Of a DNA stretch of 64,000 bases, positions 23,130-35,500 are shown in pieces. The stretch covers positions 15,106,190-15,170,189 of the forward strand of contig CM055887.1 of NCBI GenBank assembly GCA_029582165.1. Reading direction: 5' to 3'. A model generated the notes under the pieces. That model did no database searches and was not told the DNA's origin. It saw only the letters and a program-made list of their open reading frames with translations. The position numbers and the translations under genes are program-made. The first letter of the stretch is position 1. Every line of letters begins with the position of its first letter. The stretch comes from Portulaca oleracea. Its lineage: Eukaryota; Streptophyta; Magnoliopsida; Caryophyllales; Portulacaceae.

Positions 23130-23210
23130 TTAACCAATCCAAACGTTATTTTATAAAACTCCGGAAAAAATATAAGCCGCTAACCAACAATGGACAAGAG
23201 ATGTGTCTTA

Positions 23211-23430
23211 GGTCTTGTTCTTTTTTGCGGTTAGTCGCGGTGCGATGTTGTGGGAATTTAAAAAATGTGGTGGGTTGTGAAAGTTGTGTGGAAATAATTA
23301 TAATTAGGTTGATATAAATTTTAATAAAAAGATAAATAAAAACTGAAATGGTATATTGTGGTGAGTTGTGGTGAAAAGTTGCGGTGCGGTGTGAAACCGC
23401 AACCAACCAACGACATAAAAGAACGAAGCC
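23211..23430. mobile_element. Tourist-like MITE, copy 2
   Basis: A 220 bp element with ends GGTCTTGTTCTTTT and AAAAGAACGAAGCC and TTA at 23208-23210 and 23431-23433. It shares CGGTGCGGTGTGAAACCGCA with the inverted copy near 58960. It lies only about 80 bp from copy 1. Confidence 0.75.
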
Positions 23431-23670
23431 TTAATAACTAATTAATAATTGTCCATCGTTCACAATTTTGTAACTTGTAATAATATTTTCTCTAATAATT
23501 ATATACATTTATCAATTGTAAGAGTATAACACTTATTAGTTAGGTCAACAAATATAAATGATAACCTAATTTTATTATTTATAGGAGATAGTATACATAA
23601 TATGTATAGTTTCATATTTATAAAAAGTATAATTAAATAATTATTTTTATATGATTTATAAGTTGTAATA

Positions 23671-23901
23671 CTACCTTTGTTTTTATTTATCAGTCGCCTA
23701 GGAAATTATGTTAAAAACTTTGACTGTTAATATCTTAATTTGTATAATAATTCATCATACAAAACTGATGTCATTAGATTCGTAATAAAAAATACTATTA
23801 AAAAAAGTATAATATTATAATTTTTTATAAGAATGTTATATTAAAAATTATTGATTAAAAATTAGCACTTAAAACCGACAAATAAAAAAGAACGGAGGGA
23901 G
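23671..23901. mobile_element. Stowaway-like MITE, diverged
   Basis: A 231 bp element with ends CTACCTTTGTTTTTATTTAT and AAATAAAAAAGAACGGAGGG plus AG. TA is present on the left (23669-23670), and the right target reads TG, probably mutated. It is a different subfamily from the one at 14739. Confidence 0.65.
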
Positions 23902-23916
23902 TGTCTTTCAAAGTAA

Positions 23917-25084
23917 CTAGACTTCAACCCGTGCGATGCACGAAGCGAACTCAATTAGTTACTTTTGAAATTTTATAAAAGTCATGGATAAATAACTGTC
24001 CATACAAATAAACCAAACAAAATATTAATGAAATTTATATGCAAATATAGTGAATGCAAATAAAGTAAATTTAAAAAGATTTGAATATAAAGTATAGTGA
24101 AAGTGAGTAAAGTGTATGCGATTAAACAAAGGTATATGTGACTTACCTTAATGACAATAACTTGACTGTATGAAGTGTTAATAGTAAATAATTATATCAA
24201 GCATGATGATATGAGTTGAATCTGCAGAATTCAAAGTAGTTTTTGAATATATCATTACAATGAATGCAATCAATGTAGAACGCAATAAGTTTAAATTAAT
24301 GAGAGTATGAATTAGGAATGTCAATAATCAATTGAGACGAATATGGGGAAGATCAATTGTAATTCTGGCTGGTTTGTGAAAGTATTGTATTTATATGTTT
24401 TGGAAAAAGTAATGAACGTAACCTAGCTGCAATTGTGCCAGATATTTTAACAGTTGTAAACGTGATCAAACTCCAAAGCCATATGAGATTCTTAAAAGTT
24501 TTTTTAATTCTAAAATAAAATTAAATCTGAAATAGTTATGTAACAGCTGTAAATGGGGTCAGAGTCTAAAGCAGTCAAGGTTTCAAATAAAATCCGGTTG
24601 AAAATAAAATAAAAAATTATTAATAATGGGGTCAGAGTCCAATGCATTTTGATTTTCATCGATTATTACTATGATTTTTAGAAATATTTTTTAGTTGCAG
24701 TTGTGCCAGATATTTTAACAGTTGTAAACGTGATCAAACTCCAAAGCCATATGAGATTCTTAAAAGTTTTTTTTTTTAATTCTAAAATAAAATTAAATCT
24801 AAAACAGTTATGTACCAGCTGTAAATGGGGTCAGAGTTCAAAGCAGTCAAGGTTTCAAATAAAATCCGATTGAAAATAAAATAAAAAATTATTGATAATG
24901 GGGTCAGAGTCTAATGAATCCTAAGTTTTGATTTTGATCGATTATGACTATGATTTTCCGAAATCTTTAAAAAATATTTCTAAAAATTGGATTTTTCTTA
25001 ATTGTAATTGGTTGAAACTCCTTGAAACGCTCTTGTTACATTATTTGCTGGGCCCCACATAGATTGTCATTATAAGTATATAGA
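23917..25084 (-). mobile_element. Non-autonomous Helitron
   Basis: On the minus strand it begins TCTATATACTTATAATG (from 25084), preceded by A. It ends with a hairpin CGTGCATCGCACG, ten bases, then CTAG at 23917-23920, followed by T. These are the features of a Helitron: 5' TC, a 3' hairpin before CTRR, and insertion between A and T without target duplication. No Rep/helicase is present. The interior contains a tandem duplication of about 268 bp. Confidence 0.75.
24425..24965. repeat. 268 bp tandem duplication inside the Helitron
   Basis: Unit 1 starts AGCTGCAATTGTGCCAGATA at 24425 and unit 2 AGTTGCAGTTGTGCCAGATA at 24693. The units are nearly identical through GGGGTCAGAGT strings near their ends. 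Confidence 0.85.
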
Positions 25085-25743
25085 TAATACATATATTTAT
25101 AATAATTTAAATATATTTATATTTAATATTTTGATAAATTTATATAAAATTTAAAATAATTATTAATCATGTTAAATTAAGACGCTCCTCGTTCTGTCCC
25201 AGCAATAGCTCGGCAGGGGTTTCAAGAAAACAAAAAAAATGGCAAGGGAGGGGAGGGGGTAACTGAAAACATCTCCTGAGCAGGAGGCTAAGTTATTTCA
25301 TTATCCTTACATAGTTACATGTATTGGTATGGTACTCCATTTTGTTTTCATTGGCCACCTGTACAGTTCGGTCACTATAGACTATAGCGTTGTCATGCTG
25401 TTAAATGCCGTCTTCGATGACCGAACCTGTGAGGGCCAGAGGGATTTCCTAGCCCTCCACTCAGGCTATTCGGAATGGGGTGAACTTGGGTTAGTTTTCA
25501 TGGACTAGGATACTGCCCACCACCTGTTCGACAAATTGCCTCTGTGAGAAATTTGGATGTGGAGGTGAACTATGCTGCTGATCTGAATGCGAAATGCATT
25601 CTGTAGATATTTCCCTAGCGCTAAATGTTTTGGCATCAACTTTTTTTTTCATATATTGATTTATTAGGAAGGTGATTCTTGCGTAATAGTCAATATGTTT
25701 TCCTCCATGATGGCTTGATGGGTACATTTCTGATACATTGCAG
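25085..25743 (+). promoter_or_regulatory. Upstream region of the first NLR gene, likely 5' exon and intron
   Basis: The first NLR exon visible in frame starts at 25744 after TACATTGCAG, so a short coding exon ending in phase 1 must lie upstream. Two candidates fit: 25395-25479 (ATGCTG to GAATGGG, donor GTGAAC) and a 13-base exon beginning at the ATG near 25319 (donor GTACTC). The choice is open. No TATA box is assigned with confidence. Confidence 0.4.
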
Positions 25744-28700
25744 CACCTTGCATAACGGCAGTTGGTGGGCTTGTCGGAGGTCTTGTTCTTGCATGGATTA
25801 AGGAGGAGTATCTTCCTTCTAGTTACAGGGAACGTCGAAGCAACTTGCTTGAATTGAAAAGCGAGATCAGAAAACTGAGGAAGAAGTTACGTAGGTTACA
25901 AAATATGGCAGTGAGTGCTCAACAGGGGACTCCTGTTCTTACAGGCCAAGCAGAAGTTTGGATGGCAAAGGCAGCAAGCCTTCTAGAAAAAGTGGACATT
26001 CAAGGCCTACAAAGAAGCATAGAGGCCAGATTTGTCACAATCTTCTTGCCTGATTGTCATCATCGCTGGAATGCAAGCTGTTTAATTGAAGAAGAAGCTC
26101 AAAATGTTGACAACTTAACAGCTGAACATGAACAACTTGTTTTAAACCCAGTTGTGAGGGGTTATCAAAAATGTCCTGATGAGATTGTCATGGAGACAAG
26201 GAAAGAGGATATCGAAAGGATATGGGAGTGCTTAAGCCGAAGGGATGTTAGGGTGATATGTATTTATGGAATTGCAGGGATAGGCAAGACAGAAGTAGCA
26301 AAGGTTATTCTAAGCAAGGCATTAGATGACAAAACCGAAACGTTCAGTCACGTTGTATGGGTAGATGCTGAATATGGAACCAACAACAAGATTGTCCAGA
26401 AGCAGATAGTGAAGAATGCACGCAGTACCCTCTGCACCACTAACGATGTTGGCCATAATAACACAATGGTATATGATGAGTTGGTGAAGAGGAAAAAGTG
26501 TTTGTTGATTCTGGATTCCTTTTGGGAGGGATTTTCCCTTCAAGATATCGTTGCAATTCCTCAGGGGGTTAACGACAACGAGATTGACTGCATGATCATA
26601 GTTATTTCTAGATTACCACCTTTGCATCTTCAAGTACAAGAAAAGATGTGTTTTGAAATAAAGCCTATTTGCCCAGTCAAGTCAAGGCAAGTGTTTGATA
26701 GAGCTTTGGGAAACAGCCTCTCGGATATGAGAACAATGTTGCAACCCATGGAGGAGGAACTCCTGGAACAATGTGGCGGGTTGCCACTGCTAGTTACATT
26801 GCTTGGAGAACATCTAAAAACAATGGATGGGACAAGCTCGGATGAGATCAATTGTGCACTCAAGGAAATACTGAATGGTGGAGTAATTTCTCTACTTAAT
26901 GATAAGCAATTTAAGGGTCTCAAGTACAGTTATGAGAGGCTGGACAAGATTGGCCGAGTTTGCTTTTTGTACTGTGTATTGTATCCGAAAGGTTGGCTTA
27001 TTGAAGCAAGACGGTTGATACAGTATTGGATTGGGGAGGGCCTTTTTGATGAGTGTCATATGGAGTCATTAGACGAACGAAGAGCTGAGGGGATGAAAAT
27101 GTTGAAAAAACTTGAAGATGTTCATTTGGTAGAAGTTGTTACTGGAAACAACGGTGAAAAGTGGGTCAAGATGGCTGGCTTGTTTCATGATATGGGAGTG
27201 CATATCATTCATAAACAGAGTGCTGGTTTCTGCAGAAATCCAAGAAAAGAGTTCACTTCTTTTCCAGACATAAATGATCAGTGCAGAAACTTGCAACGTG
27301 CTGCTTTTGTGCATAATAATGTGACAAGAGCTAATAGTGAGCCAAATTTGCCAGTTTTATTGTCGTTGTTACTCCACAACAACCCTTTGAGGGGAGTTTG
27401 TCCTGGTTTTTTCAGCAAGATGCCAAACCTTAAAGTGCTGGACTTGTCTCACACCAACATTGTCAGCCTACCAATTGCAAACTTGGAACACCTTCAGATT
27501 CTTCTCTTACACTGCTGCTCCAATTTGAAGTACCTACCTTCGTTTTCGAAACTTGTGAAGCTCATTGTACTTGACCTTTCCGGGACAGCAATTGAGGATT
27601 TACCCTCGGGGCTGGAAAAGTTAAAAAACCTTCGACGCCTAGATGTTTCATACACCAAGTTGACTAAATTTCCTGCTTCACTGTTGGAACAACTAACAAA
27701 GTTGCAAGAATTGTTGATCATCATGGATGATGTTGAGGCTTATAGTTGGAGATCAGAACTAATGATGTCAAGCTCAGAGGAGGCCGATGTGGAGCAGCTG
27801 GCTCGCATGGAAGATTTGACAGTTCTGTATCTGAACTTCTTTAACATGCAGGCATTCAAACAGTACATTAGCTCCACTGCATCAGTAAATTTGCCTAGTT
27901 TTAAGTTCTGTATTGGCGGTGTCTGTAAAAACAGATGTCTCGGTGAAAACAGCATAGCAGTGGTAGGTGATTATGACGATCTTGACCAACTCCCTGAAGG
28001 CACTTTAGAGCTATACTTGACGATGTCACACCGAAGCCTGAGGACGATAGAGACACCCAATGTTAACTTTCAAAGCTTGAAGGTCCTTGATGTGTCGTCT
28101 TGTACAAGCCTGATTTATCTTTTCTCAGTTGAGATGCTGCATTGCCTCCGCAGCCTTGAAAAGATTTCTGTCAGGCAATGCTGGTCACTCCTGGGGTTAA
28201 TACAGCCTGACCCACAAAGCATCTTGTCTTGCTCTCTTCCACATCTGAAAGAGTTAGTGTTGATCGAGTTGTCTTCATTGGAAAGTATAGACTCTGAGCA
28301 ACAAGTAAATCTAGAGTGGCCTGCATTTTCTACACTTTCTGTATGGCACTGTGAAAATCTGAAGATGCTGCCTCAGATTGTGGGTCAAGATGGAAACGCC
28401 AAGAATTTCACTGTTAGATGGAAGAAGGCTTCACTCATGTCCTTGAACTTAGGAAACACTCAACTCTCAAACCTTGTTTTTGAAGAAGCTCAGAAACCTG
28501 AAGACATTGTATTTATGGAATGGTATGTTATTCTTAATCTTTAAAACTGTAAAATGGGGTGCGATGTTGCTGATGAATCACCCAACAACCACTTTAGCAG
28601 CTAAACTGACCCATTTCTTTTTGTTTTCTTTTTCGTTCACAGGCCAGAAACACCAGGGTCGGAGCAAACATCTGGCACAAAGTCTAAGGATGATCAAGCA

Positions 28701-28959
28701 GTCTTTTTTGAAAGGAGGGCATCTCAAGTAACTGGTATATGTTCTCCACGTCTGTATGATAATTAATTGCTCCAACTATATTGTTGTGTACATTTGAAGG
28801 GGGGAATCTAAAGCAGCTAGCTTGAAAATACATGCAGGGTCAGGAGCTATTCTAGCAAAGAATGATGGAATTCCGAGCAGTCCTCAAGGACCTGGATTCT
28901 TTGAACGCCAAGTCAATGCCGCTGCAACATTATTTAAGAAAATGCAACCTTTCATGTGA
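25744..28959 (+). CDS. CC-NB-LRR (NLR) disease-resistance-type protein, NLR-1
   Basis: NLRs are intracellular immune receptors that detect pathogen effectors. Exons read as 25744-28522, 28643-28734 and 28838-28959, all with GT-AG borders and one frame to TGA, giving about 997 residues plus a short unresolved first exon. Counting from the exon at 25744: a hydrophobic start (ITAVGGLVGGLVLAWI), a charged coiled-coil segment, P-loop GIAGIGKT near residue 176, kinase-2 LLILDSFW near 257, CGGLPLLV near 343, a CFLYCVLYPKG segment, and KMAGLFHDMG near 477. About 12 irregular LRRs follow, including SKMPNLKVLDLSHTNIVSLP. Two things are odd. Kinase-2 has Ser where the second Asp is usual, and the MHD position reads MAG. 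The last two exons add a Ser/Lys-rich tail beyond the LRRs. NLR-2 lies 3.6 kb downstream in the same orientation. The class is clear; the ligand is unknown. Confidence 0.9.
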
Positions 28960-29955
28960 ATTTATCAATGGAGCTGTCTCGAGCCGGCAAAATGGAATGA
29001 TTCTTGCAGTTTGAAAGTTATTATGTGCATGATTTCATTCATGGAAGAGCCTTTTGATCTCACATTGTCACAGATGAATGCCTGGGTGATGTTCTTTTGC
29101 ATATGTCATTTACAAGCTTCTCATCCATTCAAATAGAAACTCTGTTCACTTTATCATGGATGTTTATATTCTTTCTGTTCAATAATTGATAATTCCCAAT
29201 ATGGATAGTCTAAAAGGTTTCTACTTGGTCGTGTTTACATCAATCATCTGAGGTTCAGAATCCGTTGATTCCAAGGACTGACTCAAAATACCCTCTCTCT
29301 CTCTCTAGTCTACATATTCTTACAATTATTGTTCCCAGAATATAAGGTAGCAATCGCGGGTATTATAAGATAATACAAAGGTACGACCTAAAAAAGATTA
29401 ATTAATGGATTGATTGCTTTTGTTAAATCAAAGACAACCTGGCGAAAGCTTGTGGAGCTATACAGAACATCACGGTTAGTTAATGGCAGAAAGAATAATT
29501 GTTACAATAATTGGCATAATAGTGTGAACTTAGTGAGGGTCCTTTCTTATGCATGTTGTAACTAATTCAATTAAACATATAGGTTGATTAAACATGTTCT
29601 ATGATAATTGTGAAAACGTGATATTATAAGTGAGAGGGGAGGGGTTTGATAGCATGTAAACGCGGAGTAGTGTATAAAACACTATTGCTTCTCTTCATGC
29701 TAAACATTTCTAATTGTTCAAGTTTTAGTATATGTGTTTTAGTATCCAACACTTGATGTTGATCTCCAGAGAAAAAGAAGCTGTGACATAGCTGATCAAG
29801 TAAGTTTTATTACAGTAGTTTCTATATATTTTTAACTTTTGCTTTTTGTGCGTGGGGGTGGGGAATATGTTCTCGACATTGAGCAAAGACGAAGTACCTA
29901 CTATAAAGATGAACAAGCAAATAATGACTAAATTGCAGCTCTTAATCAGGGTGTG
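28960..29955. other. Downstream of NLR-1, no gene seen
   Basis: This is probably the 3' untranslated region followed by intergenic DNA. A short CT run lies at about 29290-29306. Confidence 0.4.
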
Positions 29956-29976
29956 TTTAGGGTTTAGGGTTTAGGG
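29956..29976 (+). repeat. Three exact interstitial telomere-type repeats
   Basis: Three consecutive TTTAGGG units, the plant telomere motif, lie 12 bases before the left end of the TIR element at 29989. This is too short to indicate a former chromosome end. It may mark a repaired break or be chance. Confidence 0.6.
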
Positions 29977-29988
29977 TGTTTGGTATAC

Positions 29989-31770
29989 GGGTGTGTTTGG
30001 TAGGGGGAAAACACTTTCTAGGAAAATATTTTCTCAATTTTCTAGTGTTTGATATAAAAGAAGTTCAGAAAATCATTTCAAAGAAAATCATTTTCCTCTA
30101 AGAGTGTGTTTGGTAGGGGAGAAAATATTTTTTTGGAAAATGTTTTCCCAATTTTCTAGTGTTTGGTACAAAAAAATTTTAGAAAATCATTTCCAAAGAA
30201 AATCATTTTCCTTTAAAGGGAGGAAATTGACTTCCTTTGATCAACCTAGAAAAATCATTTTCCACCATTGATTGTTGGATTAATTTTTACTACTAACCTA
30301 ACTGAAATTTGAGGCCGAAATTTAACATTAACGGTTTTGCTCGAAATTTTGTAACACGATAGAATTGATTAAAAAAACCTCAAATATAAATTTTTAGCTC
30401 AAAATATTTTTATTTGATATTTATCTCGATATACATCAAATCAGAAGTTTTTGCCCTAAAACTAACTGAAACTTTTAAAAATTCAAACTGAACCGTTTCA
30501 ATCGAAACTTTATGATTTGATAGTATGAACTAAGAAAAGCTCAAATATAAATTTTGAGCTCCAAATATTTTAATTTGTAACATATATTGCCACTTTTATC
30601 GACATTTTTTTTGCAGTTAAATATGACTGAAACTTAAGAGCAAAATTCAACTTTCTCAGTTTGTCACGAAGCTTTACAATACGATAGAAATGATTAAAAA
30701 AGCTCAAATATGAATTTTGAGCTCCAATTATTTTCATTTGTAACATATATCGCCACTTTTGTCGACATTTTTTTGGGGTTAAATATGACTGAAACTTAAA
30801 AGCAAAATTCAATTTTATCGGTTTGTCACGAAACTTTATAACACGATAGAAATGTTTAAGAAAAACTCAAATATGAATTTTGAGCTCCAAATATTTTCAT
30901 TTGTATCATATATCACTACTTATATCGACATAAATGATCATTTTCCGAAAAATAATTTATCTCCTACCAAACAAGGGAAAATTTGGCATAGAAAACCATT
31001 TTCCTTGGAAAACCATTTCTTATGGAAAACCATTCCCTCAGAAATCGTTTTCCTCTCAACCAAACACACCCTAAATGAAGAAAATTGACTTCCTTTGTTT
31101 AACTTGGAAAAAATATTTTCAACTCTTGATTGTTGGATGATTTTCACCAACTCTAATTGAAATTTGAAGGCGAAATTCAACATCAACGTTTTTGCTCGAA
31201 ATTTTGTATTACCGAATACGACATAATTGATTTAAAAAAGCTCAAATATAAATTTTTAGCTCAAAATATTTTTATATAATAATATTTATCGCGACATATA
31301 TCAAATTTTTTTGCCGCTAAAACTAACTGAAACTTAAAAAAAAATTCAAACTTAACTGTTTGAATCGAAATTGTATGATTTGATAGAATGGTCTAAAAAA
31401 AGCTCAAATATGAATTTTGATATCCAAATATTTTCATTTGTAACATATATCGCTATTTTTGTCAACATTTTTTTTGTTGAATATAGCTGAAATTTAAGAA
31501 TAAAATTCAATTTCATCGGTTTGTCTCGAAACTTTACAATATGATAGAATTGATTTCAAAAAGCTTAAATATGAATTTTGAGCTCCAAATATTTTTTCAT
31601 ATGTAACATATATCGCTACTTATGTCGACATATATGATCATTTTCCGAAAAACGATTTGTCTTATACCGAACAAGGAAAAATTTAGCATGAAAACTATTT
31701 TCATTGGAAAAACATTTATCCTGAAAAATGATTTCCTCCGAAATCATTTTTCTTTCAACCAAACACAACC
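29989..31770. mobile_element. Composite terminal-inverted-repeat element with internal tandem array
   Basis: Left ends GTGTGTTTGGTAGGGG occur at about 29991 and 30103. Matching right ends, CCAAACACACCC at 31060-31071 and CCAAACACAACC at 31759-31770, indicate two nested or tandem copies. Subterminal parts are rich in GGAAAATCATTTTCC-type palindromes. The interior holds a repeated unit of about 162 bp. There is no coding sequence. Type (hAT- or MULE-like) is undetermined, because no clean target duplication was found. Confidence 0.55.
30379..31650. repeat. About 162 bp tandem repeat units in two arrays
   Basis: Units begin CTCAAATAT(A/G)AATTTT at 30379, 30540, 30703 and 30866 (spacings 161, 163 and 163). 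They recur at 31241 and 31403, and as CTTAAATATG at 31564 (spacings 162 and 161). Each contains CATTTGTAACATATATCGC and GACTGAAACTTAA strings. The two arrays sit in two larger duplicated blocks. Confidence 0.8.
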
Positions 31771-32522
31771 TTAATGTAAAATACCTAAAAATTTTACATC
31801 ATTCTCTTAAACACTTGAATAACTTTTGCTATGCTTAGTGCTCAGTATTCGAGTTATTTTTTGTAGTTTAAATTTGTAAAAGCGCGAGCCACATACCATG
31901 TTTGGCTTCAGTTTGATGTGAATCAGATGGCTAAATGTGAATTAACATTTGCGGAGATGATGATTGGTTGTTAAGTCTATTCGAACCATTATTGTTTACA
32001 ATGTTTGATTTTGTTCTTCAATGATTTTGATCATCAGCAACCTGTAATTGATCAAAAGAGTAAATTGAAGTTTTTAATAATGTGAATTGATTAGCTCAGA
32101 TGTCCCCGCGACAGTAATTTGCTTGTTCTTCATTGAGAAGTAGTTAGCCCCTAACTTTATGGTGTGGTAACTAGTCACCATTTTCCCAAGGTTGAACCAA
32201 CTATATATGAATGTGATGGTTAATTTCAGTGAGGATTACCAGACTGTTGACGTCCAATTTCTGAATATCTGAATTCTGAACATGTCAATGGAGGACAATT
32301 ATTTTCTTAGATTACTGTAGCCTAAAGCCTAATGTTTATTATATTGTCCTAAGCTTGTTTAATTTTGTCGTTTGTCAGCGATCATATTCATCCACGCTAT
32401 TCCTCTTTCACGTTCTGCAGGTGTTTATGCCATAATTTGATTTTCCTTCCGAGGAAGTTGATACAAGTGGGAAAATCATTTGAATTTGCAGTCTAGAATA
32501 ACCTGTATTTATAAGAAGCAAC
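31771..32522. other. Upstream region of NLR-2
   Basis: No coding sequence or complete repeat is recognised. It should contain the NLR-2 promoter and 5' untranslated region. TATTTATAAGAAGCAAC lies directly before the ATG at 32523, though it is too close to be a TATA box. Confidence 0.4.
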
Positions 32523-35500
32523 ATGTTGGGTAAGTTTTTTGTCCTCCAGACATCCATTGTGTTAATTTGGAAAAGTCAATAGATGTCCATCCATATTAAT
32601 GGTTATGTGGTCACTAATCTTTTACAGCTTCTGATGTCCTTACACTTGGAGCTGCCATCTTTGGACTGTTGACATCAATAGTAGGTTCATCAGCTTGCTT
32701 CTATAACTCATTTAGAACAAGTAGAATCAATTTGTCCATACTGAAAGTGAAAGTGCACAATTTGGAAACTCTGATCGATAGACTCCAGCAGAAACTGAAT
32801 GGGGTTGATGTGCTTAAACCTGACCCTTCCCCTTGGATTGAACGAGCTAAAGCATTCTTAACTGCTGTGCTTATCTCAGATTTTGAAAGTCGTCTAACAG
32901 AAAACCATGCTAATGGAGGGGTATGTAACTTTTGGTGTCAATGTGGAGCTGCTAGGTTGGTGGAAGAGAAGATTGAAGCCGTAGATTTGTTGGTGGAGGA
33001 TGGCAAGATGATCTTGCAAACCATCACGATAAAGGGTACTAAGCAACAAGATGTGAGTATTGTTGGCTATTCAAGAGAAGTTATAAGGCAGAAGATATGG
33101 GATCAGATTTCACATGAAAAGGGAGTTGGAGTAGTGTGTATACATGGAGTTGCTGGTGTTGGAAAGACAGCAATGGCTGCAGTGATCCATAACCAAGCAC
33201 TGATAGAGCTAACGAGTTTTGATAATGTTATTTGGGTGAATATTGAGTACGGATCCGGGCTGAGGCATGTTCAAGAAGAAATTGCAAATAGGTTAGGTAT
33301 AGATCTTTCAACTGCTACTGATAATGTGGCTAGAGCTAGACTTATACAAAGTGCTTTATTGCAAAATAAGAAGTTCCTTCTCATTCTAGATTCTATGTGG
33401 CAACCTTTCTCCATCCAAGATATTGGAATTCCAGTTCCTATAGGGGGTTCCAAGTTAATAGTGACTTCAAGAATTTGTTCTATCTGTAGAAAAACCACCA
33501 GCAAAATCAAGAGCAAGAGCAAGGAGTTTTATGAAATAAAACCTCTTTGTGATGTTGAGGCTTGGGATCTATTTAAGGGTGAAATAGGTTCCAATATAAC
33601 AAATTTAGAGAGAGAAGCTCTGGAGATGGCTCGGGTTGCTGTCAGAAACCTTGATGGAATTCCAGTGGCAATCAAAATGCTAGCAGAAACCCTGAGTGAA
33701 ATTCATAATGATATCCCAAAGGCACTTAATGCTTTATGGAAGGAAGAGTTACGAGGATTAGGCAAATCCACGTCCATTGTGGGTGGCAAGGGCAAAGAGT
33801 TAATTGATTGTTTCAAATCTAGTTTTGTGAGCTTAAATGACATTTCGTTATCATGCTTAATCTATTGTACATTATTTCCAAAGGGCCACTTCATCAAAAC
33901 AAAAGAGTTGATCGAGTATTGGTTGTCAGAAGAACTTCTAGGTCCAGTTTCATCATTACAAGAAAGCTTGAAGCTCGGAAGGGAAATAGTGAGTGTGTTA
34001 AAGGATTCTCATCTTTTAGAAAATGTGTACGGAAAGGGCAGGGAGGAATCGGTCAAGATGCTCAATGTAGTTAGGTTTGTGGCAATGGATTTTCTCATGA
34101 AATCAGGCCAATGGTTCTATGTTAGATGTGGAAGTTCACTCAATGTGCTTCCTGCAGTGACTGATTGGCCTAAGGAAGTTGAAAGAGCCTCTTTTGTACA
34201 GAACCATGTGACAACTTTGGTTGGGATTCCCAACTGCAAGAAACTATCGACATTGCTACTCCAAGAAAACCCTCTAAGTTCTGATCACAATATAAGATTC
34301 TTCTCTAAGATGCCTAACCTTAAAGTCCTTGACTTATCCCACACTGGTATATCGTCCTTACCCACATCTCTTTCCAATTTGAGAAATCTACGCGCACTTT
34401 TTTTGCGACATTGTTCAAACCTGAAAAGTCTACCTGCATTGTCAAACCTTCAAAGGCTAATGGTAATGGACCTGTTTGGGACACCCTTGGAAAAACTTCC
34501 AGAAGGAATGTCTAGTTTAACAAATTTAAGGCGCCTTGATCTTTCTCAAACTCAGGTGGAAGTGTTCCCCACTCAAGTTGTTGGGAAATTGATTCAAATT
34601 GAAGAGTTGTTATTACTTCCTAATGTTAGTAGGGGTTATATGTGGGGATCGAACGACGTTATTACACAACAGGCTGGAGCTTCTGTGGAGGAACTTGTTG
34701 GTTTAAAAAAGTTGGTTGTTCTTCATCTTGCCTTCCTAAACACTAAAGTTTTCAAGAACTATGTGATGAAGATGGAGAAAAGCTCCTGTACTCCATGTAG
34801 TTTTAGATTTTACGTGGGTGGTTTGCTTGATGGAGATACACTTGGTGAGAATAGTGTAGTAGTAATAGGGGATTATCAAGTTATGTTGCCCAAAAAAACG
34901 TGTGAGTTATACCTAATGATGTGCAGTGAGCCTATAACTTCGATAAAGTTAGATGGCCTCTTTCGAGACTTGCGTATTGTGGATATGTCCGACTTTGATG
35001 GGATTAGTTATCTATTTACAAATGAGATGCTAGTTTGCCTGAAAAGGTTAAGGAAGATATGTGTTAAAAGGTGTACAAATATGTTGGGTATTATTCATCC
35101 AGTGAAAGAATCCACCCGTCATTCAATTACCCTCCCAGAACTGACAGTGATTGTGTTGTTTAACTTACCAAAGCTAGAGAACATATGTCATGGAGAAGTA
35201 TTGAATTGCCCATCCTTACGCGGGCTCAAAGTTTGGAATTGTGACACTCTGAAGCTTCCTGAGGTTTTGTTGGGTCCAAGCAACGGATTCATTGAAATTA
35301 AAGGAGATAGGCAATGGATAGAGAAAGTAAAGGTTGCTAATCACAGTTTAAATTCTGTTTTTAAGTTCAACGAAGCATCAGTGCCAGCAAAACTGTCTTC
35401 TACTCCTAGGTATGTTGATAAGGTTAATTCCTTTCAATCTCAAAGGGTTATGTACTAAGTAGTTGTCCTATAACATTTGATTGATCTCATATGTTTCATG

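Noticed and set aside
27494..27955. Minus-strand open frames within NLR-1
   Set aside because: Shadows of the NLR-1 LRR coding sequence.
29956..29976. Ancient chromosome end marked by telomere repeats
   Set aside because: Only three units; this is far too short to infer a fusion or former telomere.
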